Below, one piece after another: positions 1 to 8,148 of a stretch of 64,000 nt of DNA. This DNA is from Peptacetobacter hiranonis (GTDB taxonomy: Bacteria > Bacillota > Clostridia > Peptostreptococcales > Peptostreptococcaceae): contig NZ_CP036523.1 of NCBI RefSeq assembly GCF_008151785.1, positions 558,001 through 622,000 on the forward strand. The letters run 5' to 3'. The notes beneath the pieces were generated by a model that was not told where the DNA came from, did no database searches, and saw nothing but the letters and a program-made list of their open reading frames with translations. Both the position numbers and the translations under genes were made by a program. Every line of letters starts with the position of its first letter. Within the stretch, counting starts at the first letter, position 1.

Positions 1-1
1 A

Positions 2-445
2 GCATACTACTTAGTAACTGGTGAAAATCCAGATCCAGATGCATTCAAAGAAGTTAGAGGAATGGACGGATGGAAAGAGTCTCAGATAGAAATAAACGGA
101 ACTGTTGTTAAGACAGCTGTTACAAGTGGACTTAAAAACACTGATAAATTAATACAGGCTATAAGAAATGGCGAAGTTGAATACGACTTTGTTGAAGTTA
201 TGGCTTGTCCTGGTGGATGTTCAGGTGGTGGAGGTCAGCCTATACATTTAGGTCAGACTTCTAACAGAGTAGATAATCTTTATAAATTAGATAAAGAAGC
301 TAATTTAAGATTTTCTCATGAAAACCCATCAATAGTTAAAGTTTATGAAGATTATTTAGGAGCTCCAATGTCAGAAAAAGCTCACAAATTACTTCATACT
401 GATCATGAATCTTGGGATATGCCTTTATCTCCAAAATTTGATTAA
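2..445 (+). CDS. hydA: [FeFe] hydrogenase catalytic subunit, C-terminal part (truncated by window edge)
   Basis: Open from the first bases of the window; only the last ~147 residues are present. The motif MACPGGCSGGGGQP carries a cysteine that ligates the H-cluster in [FeFe] hydrogenases. The tail (ENPSIVKVYEDYLGAP...KAHKLLHT) is the usual small-subunit-like C-terminus of HydA/HymC enzymes. The protein would interconvert protons and H2 with reduced ferredoxin or NAD(P)H as electron carrier. The N-terminal FeS domains lie outside the window, so the subtype (monomeric, or bifurcating complex subunit) cannot be told. The last ~10 codons are part of an inverted duplication (416-533). Confidence 0.88.
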   Translation, partial: AYYLVTGENPDPDAFKEVRGMDGWKESQIEINGTVVKTAVTSGLKNTDKLIQAIRNGEVEYDFVEVMACPGGCSGGGGQPIHLGQTSNRVDNLYKLDKEANLRFSHENPSIVKVYEDYLGAPMSEKAHKLLHTDHESWDMPLSPKFD

Positions 446-533
446 TTTTATATAGGAAAAATGAGCCACTACAATATTCTTGCATCAGCGTAGCTTTCTA
501 TATAAATATTAATCAAATTGAGATTTTGGCATA
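416..533 (+). repeat. Gene-tail palindrome 1 (hydrogenase), divergent copy
   Basis: The left arm (about 416-463) is the end of the hydrogenase gene plus the following bases. The right arm (about 494-533) is its inverted copy with small gaps: TTGATTAAT-type sequence facing ATTAATCAA, and CCAAAAT facing ATTTTGG. The centre (464-493) aligns loosely with the short core seen at 34701 and 39566 (GC..C..CAAT....TTGCAT..GCG). It is the most degenerate of the nine copies. Confidence 0.55.
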
Positions 534-552
534 TTGAATGTAGGGATAAAGA

Positions 553-594
553 AAGAGGGCTCGGATGTAGGAAAGACATCCAAGCCCTCTTTTG
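553..594 (+). terminator. Rho-independent terminator after hydrogenase
   Basis: Stem AGAGGGCT..GGATGT / ACATCC..AGCCCTCT followed by TTTTGTT. It ends the hydrogenase transcript and faces the convergent prdC paralog. Confidence 0.85.
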
Positions 595-723
595 TTGGTT
601 ATATTTTAAAAGGTTAATTTTGCAATCATATTAATTAATTACTAAGTATGTGACTTTTAAATCACGATTATATATTTACATTTTAAAAAGTTTAAATCTT
701 GTTAATAAAAACTTTGTAAATTT

Positions 724-2025
724 TTATTTTTTGATTTTTCTTATAAGCATCATTCCTACTGATCTTAAAGCGGCATCTGTACAGTGGAATACTGGCACTT
801 TAAGCTGAGGAGCACAAGACATCACTGTGTTTGAACAGTCAGTACAGTTACTTATAAGTATAGCTTCTGCACCAGCTCTCTTTAAGTTCATAACTTTCTG
901 AACCTGTCCTGGACAATGTCCTGGGTTTTCACATTTACGAGAACCGTTTTTCATTTCTATAGCCTGTTTACAGTATTCTACACCAACTATTTCTTTAGCG
1001 CCCATACTTTCAGCTAACTGTTCTAGTCTTTCTTTGTTTCCACCACAAGCACAAACTAGAAGACCCATTTTTTCAGGAGCTTTCCAGAATGGATTAGTAA
1101 CTATTATACCACCTGTAGTTTTAACAACTGGAGATTCTAAAGTAGTTCTCTTTCCTGTGAAAGGTCCACCCATTATTATTTCTCCGTATTCTTCAGTAGC
1201 TAGTCCACCAGCTCTTTCTATCATTTCACCAACAGTAGTACCTATTGGAACATTTCTAAATGTTTTTATGTTTTCGCCGTTTATTAAACCAGCAACAGTC
1301 ATATCTTTGTCTATTAGAGGTTTTTTGAACTCTATAGCTTCCTGAATTCTGTATAATGTTTCAAGGTTTATAACTATTGCATCAGCAGCAAGAGGAAGAT
1401 CAGTTACGTTTAATAAAGTACCTAAAGCTTCTCTTATTAATGCTCTTTCTTCACCCATTGGGTACATGTTTTCAAGGCCATGTATAGTTATGTTATCGCA
1501 GTCTATAGCAGCTTCAAGTTTAGCTATTTCTTCTGTATGTAAGCTCTTTATACCTATTATAGCTTTTTCTGCATTAACCATATCCATTACAGTTTTAACG
1601 CTTTTTACAACGTATTCAGCGTTTTCGTTTATATATCTCATATTGTGATCTAATATTGGTTCACATTCAGCAGCATTTATAAGAAGTACGCCACCTTTTT
1701 CGAATGGTTTACCGAGTTTTACGTGAGTAGGGAATCCTGCTCCACCAAGTCCAACTATACCAGCTTCTCTAACAAGGTCTATAGGTTCAGTTGAAGTTAA
1801 TTCAACGAATTTGTCGTCCTGTTTTTCGTTTGCTTTTATAGTTATTTTTTTATCATCTATTGATTCTACAACTCCGTAGATACTAGCGTGTATATTCTGT
1901 CCAAGTTTTCCCTCTGGACATTTAGCTATAAGCTGTCCTCTTTTTACTTCTTCACCAACTTCAACAACTGGTTCACTAGGTGCTCCAACGCCCTGGCTAA
2001 GTAAAAAATCGTAATTTATCTGCAT
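724..2025 (-). CDS. PrdC/RnfC-like electron-transfer protein, cysteine version (prdC paralog)
   Basis: The 433-residue protein aligns along its whole length with the selenoprotein PrdC at 6211-7503: an N-terminal lipoyl/RnfC-like barrel domain (residues ~1-85), a GLGGAGFPTHVK nucleotide-binding loop, AAECEPIL, and a C-terminal cysteine-rich region. Where PrdC has Sec in SNCEDU, this protein has Cys (SNCTDCSNT), so no TGA recoding is needed. A good ribosome site (AGGAGG) precedes the ATG. The PrdC family is thought to pass electrons from NADH to proline reductase. This copy lies convergent to the hydrogenase, away from the operon, so it may serve another reductase or work when selenium is scarce; that role is inference. 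Confidence 0.82.
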   Translation of the reverse strand: MQINYDFLLSQGVGAPSEPVVEVGEEVKRGQLIAKCPEGKLGQNIHASIYGVVESIDDKKITIKANEKQDDKFVELTSTEPIDLVREAGIVGLGGAGFPTHVKLGKPFEKGGVLLINAAECEPILDHNMRYINENAEYVVKSVKTVMDMVNAEKAIIGIKSLHTEEIAKLEAAIDCDNITIHGLENMYPMGEERALIREALGTLLNVTDLPLAADAIVINLETLYRIQEAIEFKKPLIDKDMTVAGLINGENIKTFRNVPIGTTVGEMIERAGGLATEEYGEIIMGGPFTGKRTTLESPVVKTTGGIIVTNPFWKAPEKMGLLVCACGGNKERLEQLAESMGAKEIVGVEYCKQAIEMKNGSRKCENPGHCPGQVQKVMNLKRAGAEAILISNCTDCSNTVMSCAPQLKVPVFHCTDAALRSVGMMLIRKIKK

Positions 2026-2888
2026 GTGGAATATCCTCCTTAATGTTCTTCAAATAAACCGATATACTGGAAAAACAGACACAATGATAAGTATTTATAT
2101 AATGTTAGTTGGGGATTAACACTAAATGAAAATAGTTTAATCATACTTGTTTTTAAAAATGCTAAAAAATATAGCGAATCAAATACTTCTATAGGAAGGC
2201 CGGCTATATTCAATAACTATAGTATGCATTTTTAATAGATCATCAATAAGTCAATTCGAATTATATAAATTGCAACTTTTGAAAAGTATGCACAAATATA
2301 ATCAATATAATTAATTGATAACATACAAACTAATTAATTAATATAATTTAAAATCAACAGAAATCACAAAGCCTAAAAATAAATACAAAAAAGCGCGACA
2401 GAAAGGGTGATTTTTACTCCCATTTATTATATAATATTCATAGGCTGAGATGATTTGTTTTCCAGTTATCGGCTACGAAAGTTATAAATTGAATTTTGGG
2501 AAGTCAAGTTATTTTTCGTATCTGCAAACATGAAACAAATAGTTTCAGCTTTTTTTAATTAACAGCTTGTATCTCGTATGAAAATTTAACTTATCAAATC
2601 AAAACTTACAAAAGTAAGTGTTATTTGATGTTGTCTGATTATATTTTTGTTGACACATTCAATTTAAACCATATATTAAGAATAGTCAATAAGCTTAATT
2701 ATTGATATTTACAAATAAAAAATTCAAATGTTATCGAAAAAAGTTATAATAATTTTAAATTAATGATAAAAATATGGGTAACGTTTGTAAAATAGGGAAA
2801 GTTATAGAATTGACAAGTAAAAAATATTAATTGAATTTTTGATTAAATCAATACTTATTAAATGATGTATAGAAAAAAAGAATAATAA
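2026..2888. other. Long AT-rich intergenic region, no gene seen
   Basis: About 860 bases between the prdC paralog and the TSCPD gene. I see no credible coding frame. Visible structures are a hairpin with T-run (TGAAAC/GTTTCA then T7, near 2531-2555) and a longer hairpin around 2597-2632 (ATCAAAT..ACTTAC / GTAAGT..ATTTGAT). Both could be terminators or an unannotated small RNA. I find no -24/-12 promoter for the prdC paralog here. Confidence 0.5.
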
Positions 2889-2939
2889 AAATGGGTATAT
2901 CTAAATAATTATACTATTTAGATATACCCATTTTTTTAT
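2889..2939. terminator. Bidirectional terminator after TSCPD gene
   Basis: A perfect stem of about 17 bp (ATGGGTATATCTAAATA / its complement) is flanked by A-rich and T7 tracts, so it can act in both directions. It directly follows the stop of the minus-strand TSCPD gene. Confidence 0.85.
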
Positions 2940-2950
2940 TTAAATTTTTA

Positions 2951-3199
2951 TTATAAGTTTTCCTTTATTGCTTTTGAAAGCTGATCTGGACATGATGTAG
3001 GTCTGTTTCCACAAGTATTTCCTTCTAGTAGATCAGCTACATGCTGAGCATCCATTCCTTCTACTAATTTTGCTATTCCTTTAAGGTTTCCGTTGCATCC
3101 AGCTGTGAAAACAACATTGTGTAGTTTGTTGTTATCATCGATTTCAAATTCCATCATTTTGCAGCATACACCGCTTGGTGCGAAAGTAACTTTTTTCAT
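2951..3199 (-). CDS. TSCPD domain protein (TIGR03905-like)
   Basis: Small 82-residue cysteine-containing protein with SGVCCKMMEFEI, AGCNGNLKGIAKLVEG, GNTCGNRPTSCPDQL. The TSCPD motif is also found at the C-terminus of some ribonucleotide reductases, and this stand-alone family is common in Firmicutes. The start was set at MKKVTFAPSG because an AAGGAG site lies about 9 bases upstream; an earlier in-frame ATG gives an 11-residue extension without a site. Exact role unknown; metal or nucleotide binding is plausible. Confidence 0.8.
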   Translation of the reverse strand: MKKVTFAPSGVCCKMMEFEIDDNNKLHNVVFTAGCNGNLKGIAKLVEGMDAQHVADLLEGNTCGNRPTSCPDQLSKAIKENL

Positions 3200-3349
3200 T
3201 ATCTCAATCTCCTTTTCAAGTAAATTATTCAATAAAATAAGGGACTATGTCCCTTTTTCATTTTAAGATTATAACACATCGAATATTGTATGGTAAACAT
3301 TATATAAAAAAACAAATGTTAAATTAAAGAAAAAAATATAATATATATT

Positions 3350-3889
3350 TTAATTATCTCTTTTTTCTATTAATAGAGAGATTATCTCTGTGTACATTTC
3401 AGATGCGTTCTTTTTCCAATTATTGCATATACTATTTGCCTGTTTTTCAGAAGATACATTTAGATTTAAATCTATAAGATTTGACTGGTCCTCAACGACT
3501 CTAAGATTGACTATGTATTCATTGTCGCTCTGTTTGACAAAGCTAGATTTAATCTGGGTATCAGCAAGAAGATTACCTTTATTTGCATTTATATATTTGT
3601 CTACTTTTTCGACAACAGTTTCTGGAATTCTAGAAGAGAAATAGTCGTGAGAGTCTTCTCCGTTTAGTGTAAGTGTGTAGTATTCTCTACCAGACTCCTT
3701 ATAAGTAGCAATTAGCTTGCTATCTGTAAGCTCAGAAAGCAGCGACTGAAGAGAGAAGTAGTTCATCATCTCCGTATCTAGCACTACCTGAGTTATTTGT
3801 GAATTTGTTAAAGGCATTTCAGCTTTTTTTAATATATGTAAAATCAAAAGTTTATGATATACAATTTCTTCTGACGAGTTTTCAAACAT
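3350..3889 (-). CDS. DUF4364 family protein, winged-helix-like
   Basis: A 179-residue protein. The first ~75 residues look like a winged helix (ILHILKKAEMPLTNSQITQVVLD...LSELTDSKLIATYKESGREYYTLTLNG), as in MarR/PadR-type regulators. The rest resembles DUF4364. The start is the ATG after GAGGGAG; an upstream TTG lacks a site. It lies divergent to prdR across ~150 bases. Family function is not established; DNA binding is inferred from the fold pattern only. Confidence 0.75.
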   Translation of the reverse strand: MFENSSEEIVYHKLLILHILKKAEMPLTNSQITQVVLDTEMMNYFSLQSLLSELTDSKLIATYKESGREYYTLTLNGEDSHDYFSSRIPETVVEKVDKYINANKGNLLADTQIKSSFVKQSDNEYIVNLRVVEDQSNLIDLNLNVSSEKQANSICNNWKKNASEMYTEIISLLIEKRDN

Positions 3890-4043
3890 TTCATCACTCC
3901 CTCTCAATGATTGTATAATAATATATTAAACTAAAATCGTCTAAATTTAAAGAGAATTTACTCATTTTTAAACGTTATCTTACATAAGCGAGTCATCTGT
4001 TATGGTATAATGAAAATATAAATTGGGTTTGGAAGGTGATGCG

Positions 4044-5795
4044 ATGTTTTCTATACCAGAAATGAAAAAAGTTGAAGATGTTATGGACTTAAATTTCAAT
4101 ACAATAAATGAAAATGAGTCCGTAAAAATTGCAGTGAGTGAGATTATAAAGGCAAATAAAAAGACATTGGTAGCACTTGACGACAATGGTGATATGAGTG
4201 GGATTATTTCTATAACAGATATCCATAATTTAGGTCTTAATAATGAAGGAATTGAAGACGTAAAAATAAAGGATATAATGAAGAAAAAAGTCGTAAGTGT
4301 AGAAAAAGGTATGCCTATAGATGAGTGTAGAGATCTTATGATAAAAGAAAATATCGGTATTCTACCAGTAGTTGATGATAATGGAAAGATAACGGGTATT
4401 TTAAGACAGGAGCATATAAGAGATTACCTTTATATGCAGCTTGAGGAATATGGTATTACGCTTAAATATATAATAGGACATATTAGAGAAGGGATTTGTG
4501 CTGTAAATAATGAAGGTGTTGTCATTTTATGGAACAGCTTTATGGAAGAAAGATACGGTATAAAGTCAGATGATATTGTAGGAAGACCGATAAGTGATTT
4601 TCTTGAAGATACTATTTGTGAGAGAGTTCTTAGAAGAAGAATTGGTATAAGTGACGTTTATTCTACATATAAAAAGCAAGATATGTACGGGCTTGTTCAT
4701 GCAAATCCGATTTTCTTTGGTGGAGAGTTTGTCGGGGTTGTATGTACTGAGCTAGATGTTACAGAGGCGAGAAATTTATCATTTGAACTAGAAAAAACTA
4801 ATGAAAAGCTTAAATATCTTCAGGACGAGGTGAAAAATCTATCAAATGGTGTTTTTGAAGGTATTTTAGGAAAGAGTGACAAGATAGAAAAGGCAAAGGC
4901 TATTGCTAAACAGATTGCAAAGACTAGCAGTAGTATATTTATCTGGGGAGAGAGTGGTACTGGTAAAGAGGTATTTTCCAGAGCTATTCATGAGCAGAGT
5001 GGCAGAAAAGGGTCTTTTGTTCCTGTAAACTGTAGTGCTATCCCAGCGGAATTATTTGAAAGTGAGTTCTTTGGATATGAGTCTGGAGCATTCACAGGAG
5101 CTAATAAAAAAGGAAAGAGTGGTATTTTTGAATTGGCAAAGGATGGGACAGTATTTTTAGATGAAATTGCAGATCTTCCTTTAAATATGCAGGCAAAGCT
5201 TCTGAGAGTTCTTCAAGAGAAGGAAGTCAGAAGGGTTGGAGGAGAAAAAACTATAAAGATAAATCCTAGAATTATCTCAGCTACAAATAAAGACCTTGAA
5301 AAAATGGTAAAAGAAGAGAAGTTTAGAGAGGATTTATACTATAGATTAAATGTCGTTGAGATAAAAATCCCTCCTTTAAGAGAGAGAAAAGAAGATATTG
5401 GTATTTTATTACATTATTTCTTAGATGAGATGTGTAGAGAAAATGGCAAGCCACGTATGAGCTTAAGTAAGGAAGCTTATAAGATTTTGGAAAACTATAG
5501 ATGGAAGGGTAATATAAGGGAGTTAAAAAATACAGTAGAGAATATGGTTGTATTATCAGACTCTTCTATAATAGAAAAAGATGCAATTCCTAGTTATATA
5601 GTTGAGAGTGCAAAAAATTCTACTGATGATGAAGATTATCCTCTTGATTTAACTTCGGCTATAGAAAAATTAGAAATAAAAAATATTACAAAAGCTTTAG
5701 AAATGTCTAAGGGCAATAAAGCTAAAGCAGCAAAAATATTAAATATTCCAAGAACAACGTTGTATTATAAGTTGGATTTATATGGAATTAAATAA
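4044..5795 (+). CDS. prdR: PrdR, sigma-54-dependent activator of proline reductase genes
   Basis: 583 residues. Domain order: two CBS modules (~1-125), a PAS domain (~135-245), a short coiled linker, the AAA+ sigma-54-interaction domain with Walker A GESGTGKE (~302-309) and the sigma-54-contacting GAFTGA loop, then a Fis-type helix-turn-helix at the end (KAKAAKILNIPRTTLYYKL). The ATG was chosen for GGAAGG 8 bases upstream. It sits directly before the proline reductase operon, which has a -24/-12 promoter and three matching palindromes. PrdR is known in C. difficile to activate prd genes in response to proline. The CBS pair suggests adenylate sensing as a second input, which is inference. Its action requires intact RpoN, which is disrupted in this window. 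Confidence 0.85.
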   Translation: MFSIPEMKKVEDVMDLNFNTINENESVKIAVSEIIKANKKTLVALDDNGDMSGIISITDIHNLGLNNEGIEDVKIKDIMKKKVVSVEKGMPIDECRDLMIKENIGILPVVDDNGKITGILRQEHIRDYLYMQLEEYGITLKYIIGHIREGICAVNNEGVVILWNSFMEERYGIKSDDIVGRPISDFLEDTICERVLRRRIGISDVYSTYKKQDMYGLVHANPIFFGGEFVGVVCTELDVTEARNLSFELEKTNEKLKYLQDEVKNLSNGVFEGILGKSDKIEKAKAIAKQIAKTSSSIFIWGESGTGKEVFSRAIHEQSGRKGSFVPVNCSAIPAELFESEFFGYESGAFTGANKKGKSGIFELAKDGTVFLDEIADLPLNMQAKLLRVLQEKEVRRVGGEKTIKINPRIISATNKDLEKMVKEEKFREDLYYRLNVVEIKIPPLRERKEDIGILLHYFLDEMCRENGKPRMSLSKEAYKILENYRWKGNIRELKNTVENMVVLSDSSIIEKDAIPSYIVESAKNSTDDEDYPLDLTSAIEKLEIKNITKALEMSKGNKAKAAKILNIPRTTLYYKLDLYGIK

Positions 5796-5896
5796 ATTTA
5801 CAAATTAAATTAAGTATAGATATAAATTTGTAAAATAAAATTTTAACTATAAGAAAAAGCTATAATAGAGATATTTTATAGAAATTAGTTAAAAAT

Positions 5897-5931
5897 CGTC
5901 TAAAAATCGACAAAACGTCTAAAAACTGACG
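5897..5931. promoter_or_regulatory. Tandem PrdR-type upstream activating sites
   Basis: Two adjacent elements of the form YGTC-N8-GACR lie at 5897-5912 (CGTC..GACA) and 5916-5931 (CGTC..GACG). Their starts are 19 bases apart, near two helical turns, as expected for an enhancer-binding dimer pair. They lie roughly 240-270 bases upstream of the -24/-12 promoter. Assignment to PrdR is inference from position. Confidence 0.55.
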
Positions 5932-6017
5932 AAAGTTATATAATTATCTAACGAATAGCTAAAAATAAACAAAAGGTGTTAGTCTATTCAAACTTTTAGA
6001 CACAAAAAAAATCAAAA

Positions 6018-6033
6018 TGTCGAAAATTTGACA
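6018..6033. promoter_or_regulatory. Third PrdR-type palindrome
   Basis: TGTCGAAAATTTGACA matches the same TGTC-N8-GACA layout as the two sites near 5900, about 130 bases upstream of the sigma-54 promoter. Confidence 0.5.
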
Positions 6034-6151
6034 TAAATAAGCGTGAAAACGCTTGTGTTTGGAACTTTAAATTGGTATAATTAATTTAAAGATATGACTA
6101 AATATCGGGCAATTTCAATGATATTATAGAAAAAAACATTAGTTGTCGATT

Positions 6152-6170
6152 TTGGCATAGAAATTGCTTA
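6152..6170 (+). promoter_or_regulatory. Sigma-54 (-24/-12) promoter of the prd operon
   Basis: TTGGCATAGAAATTGCTTA has the invariant GG and GC separated by 10 bases and close agreement with TGGCAC-N5-TTGCW. It lies ~40 bases before prdC, whose neighbour prdR encodes a sigma-54 activator. Confidence 0.85.
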
Positions 6171-6210
6171 TAATTAATAGTGCGACAGATTAATATGGGG
6201 GTGATTTAAT

Positions 6211-7503
6211 ATGGTACTTAGATTAGAACTAAGACAGCATGTTGGTGCTCCTTGCCGGCCTATAGTAAGTGTTGGGGAACATGTAAAAAAAGGTCAGCTA
6301 ATAGCAGAACCAACAGGTCTAGGTGCTAACATCCACTCTTCAGTATACGGAACAGTTAAAGAAATAACTGAAACAGCTATACTTATAGAAGCGGATGAAG
6401 AACAGCCTGAAGAATTCGTTAAGATAAAAGATACAGAATCTAATCTTGACGCAATAATAGAAGCAGGTGTTGTTGGAGCAGGTGGGGCAGGATTCCCAGC
6501 TGGTATAAAATTCAAAGGTGATATAGAAGGTGGTTACGTAATAGTAAACGCAGCTGAATGTGAACCTATACTAACTCACAACATGGCTTACATAGAAGAC
6601 CATGCAGAAGAATTAGTAAGAGGACTTAAATATTTATTAGAAATAACTAAAGCTGCTAAAGGTTACATAGCTATAAAACCTCATCACACAAAACAGCTTA
6701 TAGCTCTAGGAAAAGCAACTAAAAACGAAGATAATATAGAAATAAAATATCTTCCAAATATGTATCCAGCAGGAGATGAAAGAGTTATAGTTAGAGAATT
6801 ACTAGGAGTTGAACTTGAACCAGGTCAGCTTCCAAGTGTAGCAAAAGCTATAATATCAAATGTTGAAACAGTTAAAAATGTAGTTGCAGCTATAGAAGAA
6901 AGAAGACCAGTTATAACTAAAGATTTAACAGTAGCTGGTAGAGTTAAAGATGAAGACGCTCAGACTGGTAGAGTATTCTTAAACGTTCCAATAGGAATGC
7001 CAATAAGCTACTTTATAGACCAGTGTGGTGGAATATTAGAACCATATGGTGAAATAGTTCTTGGTGGACCTTTCACAGGTAAACATGGAGAATTAGATTC
7101 ACCTGTAACAAAAACATTAGGTGGTATAATCGTATCTATGCCGCTAATTCAGGAAAAAAGAAAATTAGGAATCATCTGCTGTGAATGTGGAGCTCAGGAA
7201 GCAAGACTACACGAAATAGCTTCTCTTATGGGTGCAGAAGTAGTTGCAGAAGAAAGATGTAAGAGAATGACAGATGATGGTAGAGGAAGATACAGATGTT
7301 CACTTCCTGGTATGTGTCCAGGACAGGCAGAAACAGTTCTTAAACTAAAAGGAAAAGGTGCTGAAGCGTTACTAATAAGTAACTGCGAAGACTGAACAAA
7401 CACAGTTATGCAAGTGGCACCTAGGTTAGGATTGCCTGTATATCACAGTACAGATCATTCATTAAGAGCAGGCGGACATAGATTATACAGAAGAAAAAAA
7501 TAA
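6211..7503 (+). CDS. prdC: PrdC, selenocysteine-containing electron-transfer protein
   Basis: 430 residues with in-frame TGA at 7393-7395 read as Sec395 (SNCEDU then TNTVMQVAPRLGLPVYH). The frame continues with conserved sequence to TAA at 7501, matching the Cys paralog at 724-2025. It has an RnfC-like N-terminal barrel, GAGGAGFPAGIKF, and AAECEPIL. A possible SECIS stem follows the TGA (GGCACC..GGATTGCC region). GGGGGTGAT precedes the ATG. It is believed to shuttle NADH electrons to the D-proline reductase complex. First gene of the operon behind the sigma-54 promoter. Confidence 0.92.
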
Positions 7504-7550
7504 AACAAATCTTATAATCTAATAAGATAGTAAACAGGGGGTTTATTATT

Positions 7551-7988
7551 ATGTCTATAACAATCGAAACAGCAAAAGCTCATGCAAATGATCCAGCAGT
7601 TACATGCTGCAGATTTGAAGAAGGAACAGTAGTTGAACCAGCAAATCTTGAAGATCCAGCTATATTCCCAGACTTAGTTGAATCAGGATTACTAGTTCTT
7701 CCAGAAAACACATTAACAATAGGACAGATTTTAGGAGCTAAATTAACTAAAACTTGTGATGCTTTAACAGCACTTACTCCAGATAATGCTGAAGGATTCT
7801 CAGCAGGAGAAGAAGAAGCTGAAGAAGAAGTTGAAGTTGTAGAAAGCGAAATAGTAGAATCTAATCCAGTTGCTCCAGCAACAACAACAGTAAGTGTAAG
7901 TTCTGGATACTTAAAACTTCACATCGGGGAAGGAAAAGATATAGACTTACAGATTCCATTAGGTGTAGCAGCCGCTATGGAATTATAA
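7551..7988 (+). CDS. Stand-alone PrdA N-terminal domain paralog
   Basis: 145 residues. Residues 1-95 are almost identical to the start of PrdA (HANDPAVTCCRF, NLEDPAIFPDLVESGLLVLP, ALTPDNAEGFSAGEEEA). They are followed by a shorter acidic/Pro-Ala linker and the LKLHIGEGKDIDLQIPLG segment that PrdA also has. It stops just before the part corresponding to PrdA's core. It has its own AGGGGG-type ribosome site and ends in a proper stop, so it looks like a real gene rather than a truncated accident. It lacks the pyruvoyl-forming cysteine. Possible role as extra subunit, assembly partner or decoy of the PrdA pro-domain; unproven. Confidence 0.8.
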   Translation: MSITIETAKAHANDPAVTCCRFEEGTVVEPANLEDPAIFPDLVESGLLVLPENTLTIGQILGAKLTKTCDALTALTPDNAEGFSAGEEEAEEEVEVVESEIVESNPVAPATTTVSVSSGYLKLHIGEGKDIDLQIPLGVAAAMEL

Positions 7989-8038
7989 TAACCAAGTGAA
8001 TTATTAAAATTCAAATATATATAAAAACATAGTAATCT

Positions 8039-8066
8039 ACCGGTGCTCTAAAATAGAGCACCGGAT
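8039..8066. other. Intergenic hairpin before prdA
   Basis: CCGGTGCTCT / AGAGCACCGG with an AAAAT loop and no T-run. It is more likely an mRNA processing or stability structure, or partial attenuator, than a classic terminator. It lies between the PrdA N-terminal paralog and prdA. Confidence 0.6.
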
Positions 8067-8148
8067 AATCAAAGTACAAGTTGCTTATTATATGAGTGCT
8101 TGAACTCAGATTAGATAAAAAAAATAAAATTTTAGGAGGTATTTTGCT

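Noticed and set aside
517-540. TTGGCATATTG after the hydrogenase resembles a -24 element
   Set aside because: No GC ten bases after the GG, and no gene in that direction; it is part of a palindrome arm.
7393-7395. In-frame TGA in prdC looks like a nonsense mutation
   Set aside because: Conserved sequence continues in frame to TAA at 7501, and the position matches the known selenocysteine of PrdC and a Cys in the paralog.
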